Source: JBKHYJ01 sp046565505
GTDB taxonomy: Bacteria; Acidobacteriota; Blastocatellia; UBA7656
Assembly (NCBI GenBank): GCA_046565505.1
Contig: JBKHYJ010000030.1
Coordinates: 1-12,220 of the forward strand
Reading direction: 5' to 3'
Length of the DNA stretch: 12,220 nucleotides
The notes beneath the pieces are model-generated. The model had not been told where the DNA came from. It saw only the letters and a program-made list of their open reading frames with translations, and did not search any database. A program made the position numbers and the translations under genes. Of the stretch, positions 1-6,538 are shown in pieces (position 1 is the stretch's first letter; every line of letters begins with the position of its first letter).

Positions 1-117
1 GCGGCTGACACGGGGCGCGCAACCACGAATGAAGAACTCGTCGTTCGTCAGCCCGCCGTCATCGGCCTCTGTCTGACGCGCGGTGAAGCGCCATGCGAGT
101 CCGGCGGGAATACATAG
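1..117 (+). CDS. Possible C-terminal end of an upstream gene (partial)
   Basis: Frame 1 is open from the first base of the window to a TAG at 115-117, giving 38 residues that end in ESGGNT. The stop lies 37 nt before the start of the deacetylase gene, which is a normal within-operon distance. About two thirds of its codons end in G or C, which is not discriminating in DNA this GC-rich. I recognise no domain in the fragment. Because a 38-codon open frame can occur by chance at this base composition, this is a weak call that depends on sequence to the left of the window. Confidence 0.25.
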   Translation, partial: AADTGRATTNEELVVRQPAVIGLCLTRGEAPCESGGNT

Positions 118-142
118 CTCGTCGCCCAAGGTTCACCGCGTC

Positions 143-149
143 GAGGAGG
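143..149 (+). promoter_or_regulatory. Ribosome binding site that fixes the deacetylase start
   Basis: GAGGAGG lies 5 nt before the ATG at 155. The frame is open further upstream to a GTG at 83, but that codon has no comparable Shine-Dalgarno sequence, and the extra 24 residues carry no family similarity that I can see. The family core (a beta strand leading into HPDDE) begins directly after the ATG at 155. Confidence 0.7.
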
Positions 150-154
150 CGCAG

Positions 155-898
155 ATGGCCGACAGGTCGTTGATGTGCGTGCTAGCGCACCCGGACGACG
201 AGACGTTCGGGCCGGGCGGAACTATCGCCAAGTATGCGCGCGAGGGCGTGCGCGTGACGGTTATCGTCGCCACGAGCGGGCAGGCAGGTCGCACGGCGGG
301 GCTCTGCTCGACGCCCGAAGAACTCGGCCGGATACGCGAGGAGGAGGCACGCGAGGCCGCGCGGTTCCTGGGCGTCGCGGCCATTCACCTGTTCGGCTAC
401 ATGGACGGCAAGCTAGAAGAGGCCGATGAGGCGGAGGTCGAAGAAAGAGTCGCGCGCCTCGTGCGCGAAGAGAGGCCCGACGTAGTCATCACCTTCGGCC
501 CTGAAGGGGCGGGCAACGAGCACCGCGACCACAGGAGAATTTCACGCATAGCTACGAAAGCCGTGGCTGTCGCGGCAGACCCGGAGCGGCTCCGCGGGCC
601 GGCCGGCCCGGGCCTCGCGCCGCATCTCGTCAGGAAGTTTTATTACATGAGCGGGCACGAGCCGCCCTGGCGCAAGATGACCACGCCATTCATGCCTATC
701 ACGACGGTCATAGATATTTCCGACCTCGTACAAACCAAGCTCGAAGCGTTCAAGCTTCACCGCAGCCAGCAGGATTGGCTGCCACGGCTTCAGGAATGGA
801 TCCGCGCCAATGGCAATACAGAGCATTACCACCGGGCGTTTTCAACCGCCATCGATTTACCCGAGGTCGAGACAGACCTGTTCACGGGGCTCAGTTGA
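155..898 (+). CDS. PIG-L/LmbE family zinc-dependent N-deacetylase
   Basis: The product is 247 residues, a normal length for the PIG-L family. Established members remove an N-acetyl group from N-acetylglucosamine conjugates (MshB, BshB, PIG-L) using a divalent metal. The diagnostic motifs are visible: AHPDDE at residues 11-16 (His12, Asp14 and Asp15 as metal and catalytic residues) and NEHRDH at 121-126, whose two histidines correspond to the second metal-ligand block. Towards the C-terminus, K195 and the LHRSQ segment near 201-205 match the conserved K...H..Q region of the family. There is no signal peptide, so it is probably cytoplasmic. A BshB-like role in bacillithiol-type thiol synthesis or a role in sugar-conjugate trimming are both possible; no thiol or glycan gene lies next to it, so the substrate is open. 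The family call is firm, the substrate is not. Confidence 0.9.
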   Translation: MADRSLMCVLAHPDDETFGPGGTIAKYAREGVRVTVIVATSGQAGRTAGLCSTPEELGRIREEEAREAARFLGVAAIHLFGYMDGKLEEADEAEVEERVARLVREERPDVVITFGPEGAGNEHRDHRRISRIATKAVAVAADPERLRGPAGPGLAPHLVRKFYYMSGHEPPWRKMTTPFMPITTVIDISDLVQTKLEAFKLHRSQQDWLPRLQEWIRANGNTEHYHRAFSTAIDLPEVETDLFTGLS

Positions 899-962
899 CT
901 TGCCGCAAGGCCCGCCGCGCCCATCAACGGGCCGCACGTTCGGTCGAATTACTTGTAGACAA

Positions 963-993
963 GGCGGGCCGGTTCGCGTAGAATCGGCCCGCC
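963..993 (+). terminator. Strong GC-rich hairpin after the deacetylase gene
   Basis: GGCGGGCCGGTTC (963-975) and GAATCGGCCCGCC (981-993) form a 13-bp stem with one G-U pair and a 5-nt loop (GCGTA). It starts 65 nt after the deacetylase stop. There is no T-run after it, so it is not a classical intrinsic terminator on the plus strand; the stem alone could still stop or stabilise the transcript. It is the strongest single hairpin I found in the window. Confidence 0.5.
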
Positions 994-1075
994 TCCGAAG
1001 GCCCGGGGGCGGCTTAGCAAACTGCATCAGACCGGCAATTCAACATCGGCTTTCGCCTTGCGCGGTTGTAAAGAT

Positions 1076-1156
1076 CATAATCACAAAAACCATCTCATCC
1101 CGGCCCCTTCGCCTTGTTTCATCAAGGCGTTTCCCGAACCATAATGAGATTGGAGG
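1076..1156 (+). promoter_or_regulatory. Structured 5' leader of the lipoprotein gene, with a -10-like box
   Basis: A -10-like CATAAT at 1076-1081 would place a transcript start near 1087-1089; I see no good -35 box. The predicted leader then begins with an outer stem: CC plus ATCTCAT (1090-1098) pairs with ATGAGAT (1144-1150) and, across a bulged T, with GG at 1152-1153. Inside it sits a perfect 7-bp hairpin, CGCCTTG (1110-1116) with CAAGGCG (1123-1129) and a 6-nt loop. The outer stem takes up the first two bases of the Shine-Dalgarno sequence GGAGG (1152-1156), so folding could lower translation. The inner hairpin is followed by TTT and could instead act as a weak attenuator. The pairings are seen in the sequence; regulation is inference. 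Confidence 0.4.
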
Positions 1157-1165
1157 AATCTGAGC

Positions 1166-1717
1166 ATGAAGAGAGCATCACTTATTACCCTGGCCCTGGC
1201 GTCCGTGTTTGCCGCGGCCTGCGGCGTGGATTCGGAGAGCAACAGAGGTGCGGGCAACGTAAACAAGAATGCCGCTTCCAATTCAAACGCCGGCGGGGCT
1301 CAAGGCGTGAGAGCCGAAAGCATCACGGCCGGAGACCCGAGCGTTATAACGATCGCCGTGGTCGTCTGCTATGACGCGAACAGGGCCGTGCAGGTGCGGG
1401 TCACGGAGCCTATGTACGTGTCCGCAAAAAATCAACAGAAGGTGCGGTGGTGCGTCTACAACGACCTGGACGTACCGCTGACATCGGTCAGCGTAAGCGC
1501 GTTTAACGGCGGCGGGTCCGCGCCGGCTTCGCTCTGCTCGAACACGCCCAATCTAACGACGGGGCAGATCCCGCCCGGCAACCTTGACGCCGCCTGTACG
1601 GAGTTCTGCGCGACGGCCGTCTCCGCGGCAGGCACTAGCTTTCAATACACCGTCACCGCCAGGCCGGAGGGCGAGAAGGAAGTTAACGCGCTCGGGCCGA
1701 GAGTTATAATTCAGTGA
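1166..1717 (+). CDS. Small secreted lipoprotein of unknown function
   Basis: The product is 183 residues. It opens with a lipoprotein signal peptide: Lys-Arg, a hydrophobic stretch, then the lipobox-like FAAAC with the lipidated Cys at 19. Residues 20-50 form a flexible Asn/Ala/Gly-rich linker. The rest (about 55-183) looks like a beta-rich domain with five further cysteines (68, 96, 124, 144, 148), enough for two disulfides, and a KVRWCVYND segment followed by alternating hydrophobic strands, reminiscent of an immunoglobulin- or cupredoxin-like sandwich. I do not recognise a named family. The start is supported by GGAGG 9 nt upstream. The gene converges on the kinase gene, with 23 nt between the stops and no obvious terminator there. 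It should be anchored in the outer or inner membrane facing the periplasm or outside. Confidence 0.8.
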   Translation: MKRASLITLALASVFAAACGVDSESNRGAGNVNKNAASNSNAGGAQGVRAESITAGDPSVITIAVVVCYDANRAVQVRVTEPMYVSAKNQQKVRWCVYNDLDVPLTSVSVSAFNGGGSAPASLCSNTPNLTTGQIPPGNLDAACTEFCATAVSAAGTSFQYTVTARPEGEKEVNALGPRVIIQ

Positions 1718-1740
1718 CAAGGGCGAGGGTAAAATCGCGG

Positions 1741-4353
1741 TCAGCCGGCCGCCGTCATGAGCCGTACGTACTCAGGCTTATCGCGGAGCACGTCAAGGTC
1801 AGGGTCGCGCTCAGCCTCCGAGCGGCTGTACCCGCATGCCAGCGCGCGCTCCAGATATTTTATTGCGTCTTCCGCCCGGCCCGTGAGCGCGCACACGACC
1901 GCCTGCTCGTACATCAGCGTGGTGTTGCGCGGCTCGAGGGCGGTCGCGCGCTCGATGTTCTTCAGGGCCTGTTCCTTATCGCCGAGCTTGGCCTGACAGA
2001 TCGCCAGGTCCGCGAGCACCCTGGCGTCTTCAGGGTTCACGCTGAGGTGGTCGTTTAGAAGCCTCACCGCTCGCTCGAACTGTGCCGCGGCCTCCTGCCG
2101 CCTGCCCACGCGCAGGTAGGCGTCGCCGAGGTTGCGGAAAAGGACTTCGTCGCGCGGGTCGAGTTCCGCGGCGGCGTTGTATGCCGCGATGGACTCTTCG
2201 TATCGCCCGAGGTAAAAGTAAGCCGTGCCGAGGTTGGTGTACGACACGCCGTTCGGGTAAATCTCTATCGCGCGCCTGTGCATCGCGGCGGCGTCCTCGT
2301 ACTGCCCCATGAAGAGGTACACGCCGCCGAGGTTGTCGTACCCCTGGTAGTTGTCGGGCTGAATCCTGATGACGCGGCGAAACTCCTCCGCCGCGTCCCC
2401 GTAGCGGCCGAATATGTAGTAGCAGAATCCCAGCTTGTTGTAGTTATCCCAGTAGCCCGGCCGAATCTCTATGGCCCGCGCAAAATAGCCCACCGCCCGC
2501 TCCATCTCCCCCTTGTTCGTGTAACAGCGGCCGAGCCACTTGTAGGCGTCGCTGTCGAGCGGCTGTAGCTCTATCGCGCGCTCGAACTCTTCGACCGCCC
2601 TGTCGATCTTCCCCGTGCCGTGGTGGATGATGCCGAGCGAAACATGAACGGGCGCCTGGTATGGGTCGAGCGCGAGCGCGTGATCGCTCGCGGCTATCGC
2701 CCGCTCGACCCAGACGTTGTCGCGCGAGTCCTGATATTTCTGCCAGTAGGCTTCGCCCAACCCCGCGTAAGCGAGCACGAAATCCGGGTCGAGCTTCAGC
2801 GCCTCATCAAACATCTGTATGGCGAAATCGGTATTCTCCTCGATGTCCCACCGCTCAAGAAACGTCCTCCCCTTCGAGTAAAGCTCGAACGCGTCTATGT
2901 TGGTCGTCGCGGGCCTCGCCATAAGGTTGCGGACTTCCGACGAGACGCTCACCTTCAGGGCGGCCGCCACGCTTTCGCACACGGCGTCCTGTATGCTGAA
3001 TAAGTCCGCCGCGTCGCCCCTGTACTGCGACCCCCAAATCACCCGCCCCGTTTCTACATCCGTCAGCCGCGCCATAACGCCTATCATCTGCCCGGACCGC
3101 ATCACCTCGCCTTCGAGTAGAATCGTCGCCCCCAGGTCGCGCGCCAGCTCTCGCACCCCTCCGGCCGCCTCGTGCGCCCGCCCGGCCCCGGCCGATTTAG
3201 ACAGCACGGACAGGCCGCTGATCTTTGCGAGGTCCGTCGTTATGGCATGCGCGAGCCCTATCCCGACGAAGGCGCTGTCCTCGCCCGATCCCACGGGCTC
3301 AAGCGGCAGCACCAGCAGCGTGGGCGGCGCGGACACTTTTGAGCCGGAGCGCGGCGCCGCTTCCTTTGACGGCGGGCCATCCTGAGAGGAACGGCGTGAC
3401 GGGTCCGGCTCACCCGCGCGCGCCTGGCCCGGCTTCGACCAGGGCATGTCGGCCGGCGGCCGCGTTTTGGTTGTCGCTTCCGGCTTCCTGTTGACCGCCG
3501 TGCCTCTGGCCGACGGTCGGCCGAGCGTTTCCACGTCGCGCCTCAATTCCGTGAACGACGAGTAGCGCTTCCCGCGGTCTTTTTCGAGCAGGCGCATCAC
3601 GACCGCGCCCAGGTACTGCGGCATGTCCTCCGGGAGGCGGGCGATCTCCATCGCCTTATCCTTCAGGATCGACGCGGCGACCTCGAATGAATTAACCCCG
3701 GCGAACGGGAGCCGCCCGGTTATCATCTCGTAAAGCACGATGCCGAACGAAAAGAGGTCCGTCCGCTCGTCGAGCGGCTCGTCGCGCAGTTGTTCGGGCG
3801 ACATGTAAGAGAGCGTGCCGACGACCGCGCCGGATTCTGTCAGCCGCTCGACCACGGTCGGGCCGCCCGACTCTTTCCCCAATACTGCTATAGTCTTCGC
3901 CAGCCCGAAATCGAGCAGCTTCACCTGGTTGCGACTCGTCAGCAGTATATTCTCGGGTTTGATGTCGCGGTGAATGATCCTCCTGGAGTGCGCCTCGCCC
4001 ATCGCGTCGCATACCTGCAAAGTGATCTTGAGGATGGCGTCGGACGTGAGCGACCGGGACGCGACCAGTTCACGTAGCGTGCGCCCGTGCACGTACTCCA
4101 TCACTATATAAGCGTGATCGTCAGTCTCGCCGATCTCATAGATGGTTACAATGTTCGGGTGGTTTATGGCCGACGCGGCGCGGGCTTCTTGTACGAAGCG
4201 GGTCTTCGCCGTCCGCTCGTCATGCCTGCCCTTCGACAGCACCTTTATGGCTACTATCCTTAGCAGTGCGGGGTCCTCGGCTTTGTAGACTTCGCCCATG
4301 CCGCCCTCGCCGAGCTTTTCGATGATCCTGTATTTCGAGAGAGCGCGAATCAC
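1741..4353 (-). CDS. Ser/Thr protein kinase with TolB-like domain and C-terminal TPR array
   Basis: The product is 870 residues. Residues 8-275 are a complete Hanks-type kinase domain: glycine loop GEGGMG (15-20), ATP lysine K37 in VAIK, Glu56 of helix C, catalytic HRDIKPEN (128-135), DFG (148-150), activation loop ending in SPE (185-187) and D199 of the F helix. It is an RD kinase with all catalytic residues, so it should be active. A Pro/Ser-rich linker covers about 280-340. Residues about 345-475 resemble the TolB/FlgO-type amino-terminal domain seen in adenylate cyclases and CadC-like proteins (it starts LLVLPLEP). From about 486 to 865 there are roughly ten TPR units for protein binding. 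I see no transmembrane segment, so it is probably cytoplasmic. The start codon is GTG, with an in-frame stop just upstream and only a weak AAGAG as ribosome site; the kinase fold begins within a few residues of it. Substrate and input signal are unknown. Confidence 0.9.
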   Translation of the reverse strand: MIRALSKYRIIEKLGEGGMGEVYKAEDPALLRIVAIKVLSKGRHDERTAKTRFVQEARAASAINHPNIVTIYEIGETDDHAYIVMEYVHGRTLRELVASRSLTSDAILKITLQVCDAMGEAHSRRIIHRDIKPENILLTSRNQVKLLDFGLAKTIAVLGKESGGPTVVERLTESGAVVGTLSYMSPEQLRDEPLDERTDLFSFGIVLYEMITGRLPFAGVNSFEVAASILKDKAMEIARLPEDMPQYLGAVVMRLLEKDRGKRYSSFTELRRDVETLGRPSARGTAVNRKPEATTKTRPPADMPWSKPGQARAGEPDPSRRSSQDGPPSKEAAPRSGSKVSAPPTLLVLPLEPVGSGEDSAFVGIGLAHAITTDLAKISGLSVLSKSAGAGRAHEAAGGVRELARDLGATILLEGEVMRSGQMIGVMARLTDVETGRVIWGSQYRGDAADLFSIQDAVCESVAAALKVSVSSEVRNLMARPATTNIDAFELYSKGRTFLERWDIEENTDFAIQMFDEALKLDPDFVLAYAGLGEAYWQKYQDSRDNVWVERAIAASDHALALDPYQAPVHVSLGIIHHGTGKIDRAVEEFERAIELQPLDSDAYKWLGRCYTNKGEMERAVGYFARAIEIRPGYWDNYNKLGFCYYIFGRYGDAAEEFRRVIRIQPDNYQGYDNLGGVYLFMGQYEDAAAMHRRAIEIYPNGVSYTNLGTAYFYLGRYEESIAAYNAAAELDPRDEVLFRNLGDAYLRVGRRQEAAAQFERAVRLLNDHLSVNPEDARVLADLAICQAKLGDKEQALKNIERATALEPRNTTLMYEQAVVCALTGRAEDAIKYLERALACGYSRSEAERDPDLDVLRDKPEYVRLMTAAG

Positions 4354-4705
4354 ATTCTACTCTTAGCGACGATGACGGCCCGCGACCGGCGGCTCACACG
4401 AATGAGATTGAGGCGGCCTGTTAAAACAGCATAGGAGTCACGGAATTGGCTCCGGGAGCCGGTTATGGGTTCCGACCCGCCGCGGAGGGAGAAAATAATG
4501 GCCCGCCGATTCCCGGCCGCGTAAAGCCCCGCCCGGGGGACTCCGCTTAGCCCCGCGTCGGGGTTGGCGGCGGACAGCATAGCATAGAAAAGAGTAAGCG
4601 ACGGGGTCACGAGCATCGAGGGGGCCGTTAAATCATGGGGCCGGCGCGCGGAAATGTGGCGACAGCCTCAAGGTTGAAGGTCAACGGCCGCGAGCCCCCG
4701 GAGGC
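4354..4705. other. 352-nt intergenic region between flavin reductase and kinase genes
   Basis: No convincing gene. It holds several short inverted repeats: CTGTT-AA-AACAG (4418-4429), GGCTC-CGG-GAGCC (4448-4460) and CCCCG-CGT-CGGGG (4551-4563), plus GAGCC/GGCTC (4692-4696 with 4703-4707), which overlaps the flavin reductase stop. The last could form a small hairpin at the 3' end of that gene. None is followed by a T-run on the minus strand. The CTGTT/AACAG repeat, about 65-75 nt upstream of the kinase start, is placed where an operator could be, but this is only a possibility. Confidence 0.4.
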
Positions 4706-5179
4706 TCAGGCGAGTTGCGCGTAGCCGCCTCGGAAATAGGCAAGGGGGCGGCCATCCGTCACCTGCGTGTGTATGACCTCGCCCACGACGATCGTGTGGT
4801 CGCCGCCGGGGTACTCGTGCGCGACCTGGCACTCCAGGTACGCGATAGCCCCATCCAGCAGCGGCGCCCCCGTAATCCCGTCTTTGTAGCCGACGCCGCC
4901 GAAGCGGTCTTCGTCTTTTGAAGCGAAGCGCCGGGAGATGACCTCTTGCTCCGCGGCCAGAATGTTCACCGCGAAATGATTGCCTTCTTTCAAGGAGTCG
5001 TGGACCGAGGCGCGCTTGTCTATGCAGACGAGGACCAGGGGGGGCTCTAGCGAAACGGACGAGAAAGCGCTGACGGTCATCCCGCAGGGCAAGCCATCAC
5101 CTCGCTTGGCTGTAACGACCGTGACGCCGCTGGCGAAGCGCCCCATCGCGGCGCGAAACTCTTCCTTGCTTACTGGCAT
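4706..5179 (-). CDS. Flavin reductase-like (split-barrel FMN-binding) protein
   Basis: The product is 157 residues, typical of the flavin reductase-like domain family (HpaC, HsaB and related small NAD(P)H:FMN reductases), which use a split beta-barrel to bind FMN and pass reduced flavin to a partner monooxygenase or heme protein. Family signatures are clear: FASGVTVVT near residues 15-23, MTVSAFSSVSLEPPLVLVCI (34-53) for FMN phosphate and isoalloxazine contacts, FAVNIL (69-74), GDH at 126-128 and the closing PLAYFRGGY (145-153). It starts at an ATG preceded by GAGAGGGG. It is probably cytoplasmic. It lies 64 nt downstream of the exported TPR gene on the same strand, so co-transcription is possible. 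No monooxygenase partner is present in the window, so its physiological acceptor cannot be named. Confidence 0.9.
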   Translation of the reverse strand: MPVSKEEFRAAMGRFASGVTVVTAKRGDGLPCGMTVSAFSSVSLEPPLVLVCIDKRASVHDSLKEGNHFAVNILAAEQEVISRRFASKDEDRFGGVGYKDGITGAPLLDGAIAYLECQVAHEYPGGDHTIVVGEVIHTQVTDGRPLAYFRGGYAQLA

Positions 5180-5195
5180 TGCCCCTCTCTTTGCG

Positions 5196-5222
5196 GCAGG
5201 TGAAGGGGAAGAGCTTACCTGC
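5196..5222 (-). promoter_or_regulatory. Inverted repeat in the flavin reductase leader
   Basis: GCAGGT (5196-5201) and ACCTGC (5217-5222) are perfect inverted copies separated by 15 nt, with one more G-T pair inside. They occupy most of the 64-nt gap between the upstream TPR gene and the flavin reductase start, leaving the ribosome site outside the stem. It could be a processing or operator site; it could also be chance. Confidence 0.25.
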
Positions 5223-5243
5223 GCCCGCCCCCGCCGCCGGCAG

Positions 5244-6269
5244 CTACTTTTTGTATTTCTCTATTAACTGCGCCAGCCCTTCCTCGGAGCCTTTGTGCCG
5301 GTACTTATAATAGGTCTTAAGCCCTTCCATGATTTGATCGTGGAGCTTCTGGTACTCGGGCTTGCCTTCCGACAGGGCTACCGCGTGGGCGTAGAACTCG
5401 ATGACTTGATCCATCTTCCCGTGCGCCTGGTTGAGCAATTCGTCTTTGAGCGGGCCGGGAGACTGCGCCTTGTGCTGCTCGGCAAACTTCACATAATCCT
5501 CTTCAACCAGGCTGCCGAGCAGGACGAAAGTGAATGGGTCGGTCGCGTTTAGCGAGGCGGCCTTTTCGAGCTTCGCCTTCGCGTCATCCCTGTTGCTCGT
5601 CATCAAAGAGAGCATGCCGAGCGACTGGTAGAGCTGCGGCAGCCATTTGGTCTGGTACTCGCCCCAGCGCGCCTCGTCCATGCTCTCGGGCCTCTTGCCC
5701 GCCTCGATCAACTCTATGGCTTTAGCCCCGTACTGCTGGCTCTGTTGAACGTATTTCGGGTTCTTGTTCTTAGCCTGCTCGACCCCGACAATCGTCATCT
5801 GCGTCATCGCAACGATGTCATTCGGGTTCCTGTTGATGGCGGTCGAAGCGACGCGGAATGCGTCGTCCACCCTGTTCGCCTTAATGTAGGCGTCTATAAG
5901 GAAGGGGTTGATTACATCGGCGTCGGTCGGCTCTTTGAAAATGGCCGACATATTTTCCAGCAGGGTTATCTGCTGCGCAGAGTCCTGGACTTTGTTCACC
6001 TCCCCGAGCATGTAAGTGATGACCTTCGCGCGCTGCGTGCTCTTAGGGTACTTCTTGGCGAACTCGGTGGCGGCCTGGACCTTAGCCGCCGTGTCGGGCG
6101 CGGTCTCGATCTTGGTCATCGCCTTTTGCTCGCCTTCAGATATTTGCGATTTTTGGTCCTTGCCCTTGTCCTGCGCCGGGGCCCCCGGCGCCGCGGGCCC
6201 GACCCCGGTCATCGCCATAAGCGCGCAGGCGGCGAGCGCCTTCGCCATGCGGAACAGAATGGATTTCAT
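5244..6269 (-). CDS. Exported TPR-like helical repeat protein
   Basis: From the ATG at 6269 the product is 341 residues. It starts with a Sec signal peptide (MKS, hydrophobic core around residues 9-24, probable cleavage after GAPA near residue 32), followed by a charged Lys/Gln-rich segment and then alpha-helical TPR-like repeats from about 55 to 330, for example around 118-150 (NPFLIDAYIKANRVDDAFRV) and 211-245. The frame is open four codons further to a GTG at 6281, but GAGGA lies 5-6 nt before the internal ATG and supports that start. It should act in the periplasm or outside as a protein-binding scaffold. It is divergent from another exported TPR gene and 64 nt upstream of the flavin reductase gene. 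I recognise no named family beyond the repeats. Confidence 0.8.
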   Translation of the reverse strand: MKSILFRMAKALAACALMAMTGVGPAAPGAPAQDKGKDQKSQISEGEQKAMTKIETAPDTAAKVQAATEFAKKYPKSTQRAKVITYMLGEVNKVQDSAQQITLLENMSAIFKEPTDADVINPFLIDAYIKANRVDDAFRVASTAINRNPNDIVAMTQMTIVGVEQAKNKNPKYVQQSQQYGAKAIELIEAGKRPESMDEARWGEYQTKWLPQLYQSLGMLSLMTSNRDDAKAKLEKAASLNATDPFTFVLLGSLVEEDYVKFAEQHKAQSPGPLKDELLNQAHGKMDQVIEFYAHAVALSEGKPEYQKLHDQIMEGLKTYYKYRHKGSEEGLAQLIEKYKK

Positions 6270-6287
6270 CGCCGTCCTCACTCTTCG

Positions 6288-6315
6288 CTATTAAGTAATA
6301 TGGTTGCAAGCACAA
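6288..6315 (-). promoter_or_regulatory. Candidate promoter for the minus-strand exported TPR gene
   Basis: Read on the minus strand, TTGTGC (6315-6310) and TAATAG (6293-6288) are 16 nt apart, resembling a -35/-10 pair. A start near 6281 would give a leader of about 12 nt with the ribosome site GAGGA inside it. The region is locally AT-rich compared with its surroundings. Acidobacterial promoter consensus is poorly known, so this is tentative. Confidence 0.3.
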
Positions 6316-6341
6316 GCCCCAACACTTTTTCTATTGTGCTT
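6308..6341. promoter_or_regulatory. Operator-like inverted repeat between divergent TPR genes
   Basis: AAGCACAA (6308-6315) and TTGTGCTT (6334-6341) form a perfect 8-bp inverted repeat with 18 nt between the arms. The left arm covers the candidate -35 box of the minus-strand TPR gene. The spacing of arm centres is 26 bp, about two and a half helical turns, so a dimeric regulator is possible, or two half-sites. It could control one or both of the divergent genes; no regulator gene is adjacent. Confidence 0.35.
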
Positions 6342-6449
6342 TATGGCCGCCGGCGTTGGCAAGTCAAGGACAGGTTGCGCCGCCCACGCGCCGGGCAACT
6401 CGGGCCACATCCGGCGGAGTCTCAAGTGATGGGCCGTGTGAGCAGGGGT

Positions 6450-6480
6450 CTTGTGCCGCCTCCGCACGGGCGATTAAAAT
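6450..6480 (+). promoter_or_regulatory. Weak candidate promoter for the plus-strand exported TPR gene
   Basis: TTGTGC (6450-6455) is followed by the AT-rich ATTAAAAT around 6473-6480. The pair gives a spacer of 16 to 19 nt depending on which hexamer is the -10 box. A start near 6487 would give a leader of about 50 nt. The -35-like hexamer is the same as on the other side of the divergent region, which may be chance. Confidence 0.2.
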
Positions 6481-6538
6481 TATGTCGGAAGCACTGGTAC
6501 AAATCCCGCCCGCCGACGCGGCAATGGAGAGTATGAAA

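Noticed and set aside
83..154. GTG at 83 as the deacetylase start
   Set aside because: No ribosome site in front of it, while GAGGAGG stands 5 nt before the ATG at 155; the added residues show no family pattern.
1714..3494. Long plus-strand open frames across the kinase gene
   Set aside because: They mirror the kinase gene in high-GC DNA, show low-complexity Arg/Ala/Pro composition and no domains; the minus-strand frame has complete kinase and TPR signatures.
4396..4412. Similarity of AATGAGATTGAGG near 4402 to AATGAGATTGGAGG in the lipoprotein leader
   Set aside because: About ten matching bases with no shared context or orientation to a start codon; probably chance.
4350..4616. 88-codon minus-strand frame overlapping the kinase start as ATGTGA
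   Set aside because: No ribosome site before its ATG and no protein-like pattern. The four-base overlap with the kinase GTG resembles translational coupling but is most likely chance.
6356..6538. Upstream extension of the plus-strand exported TPR protein
   Set aside because: The extra residues would place a hydrophobic signal peptide in the interior and lack any pattern; the GGAGA site supports a start at 6539.
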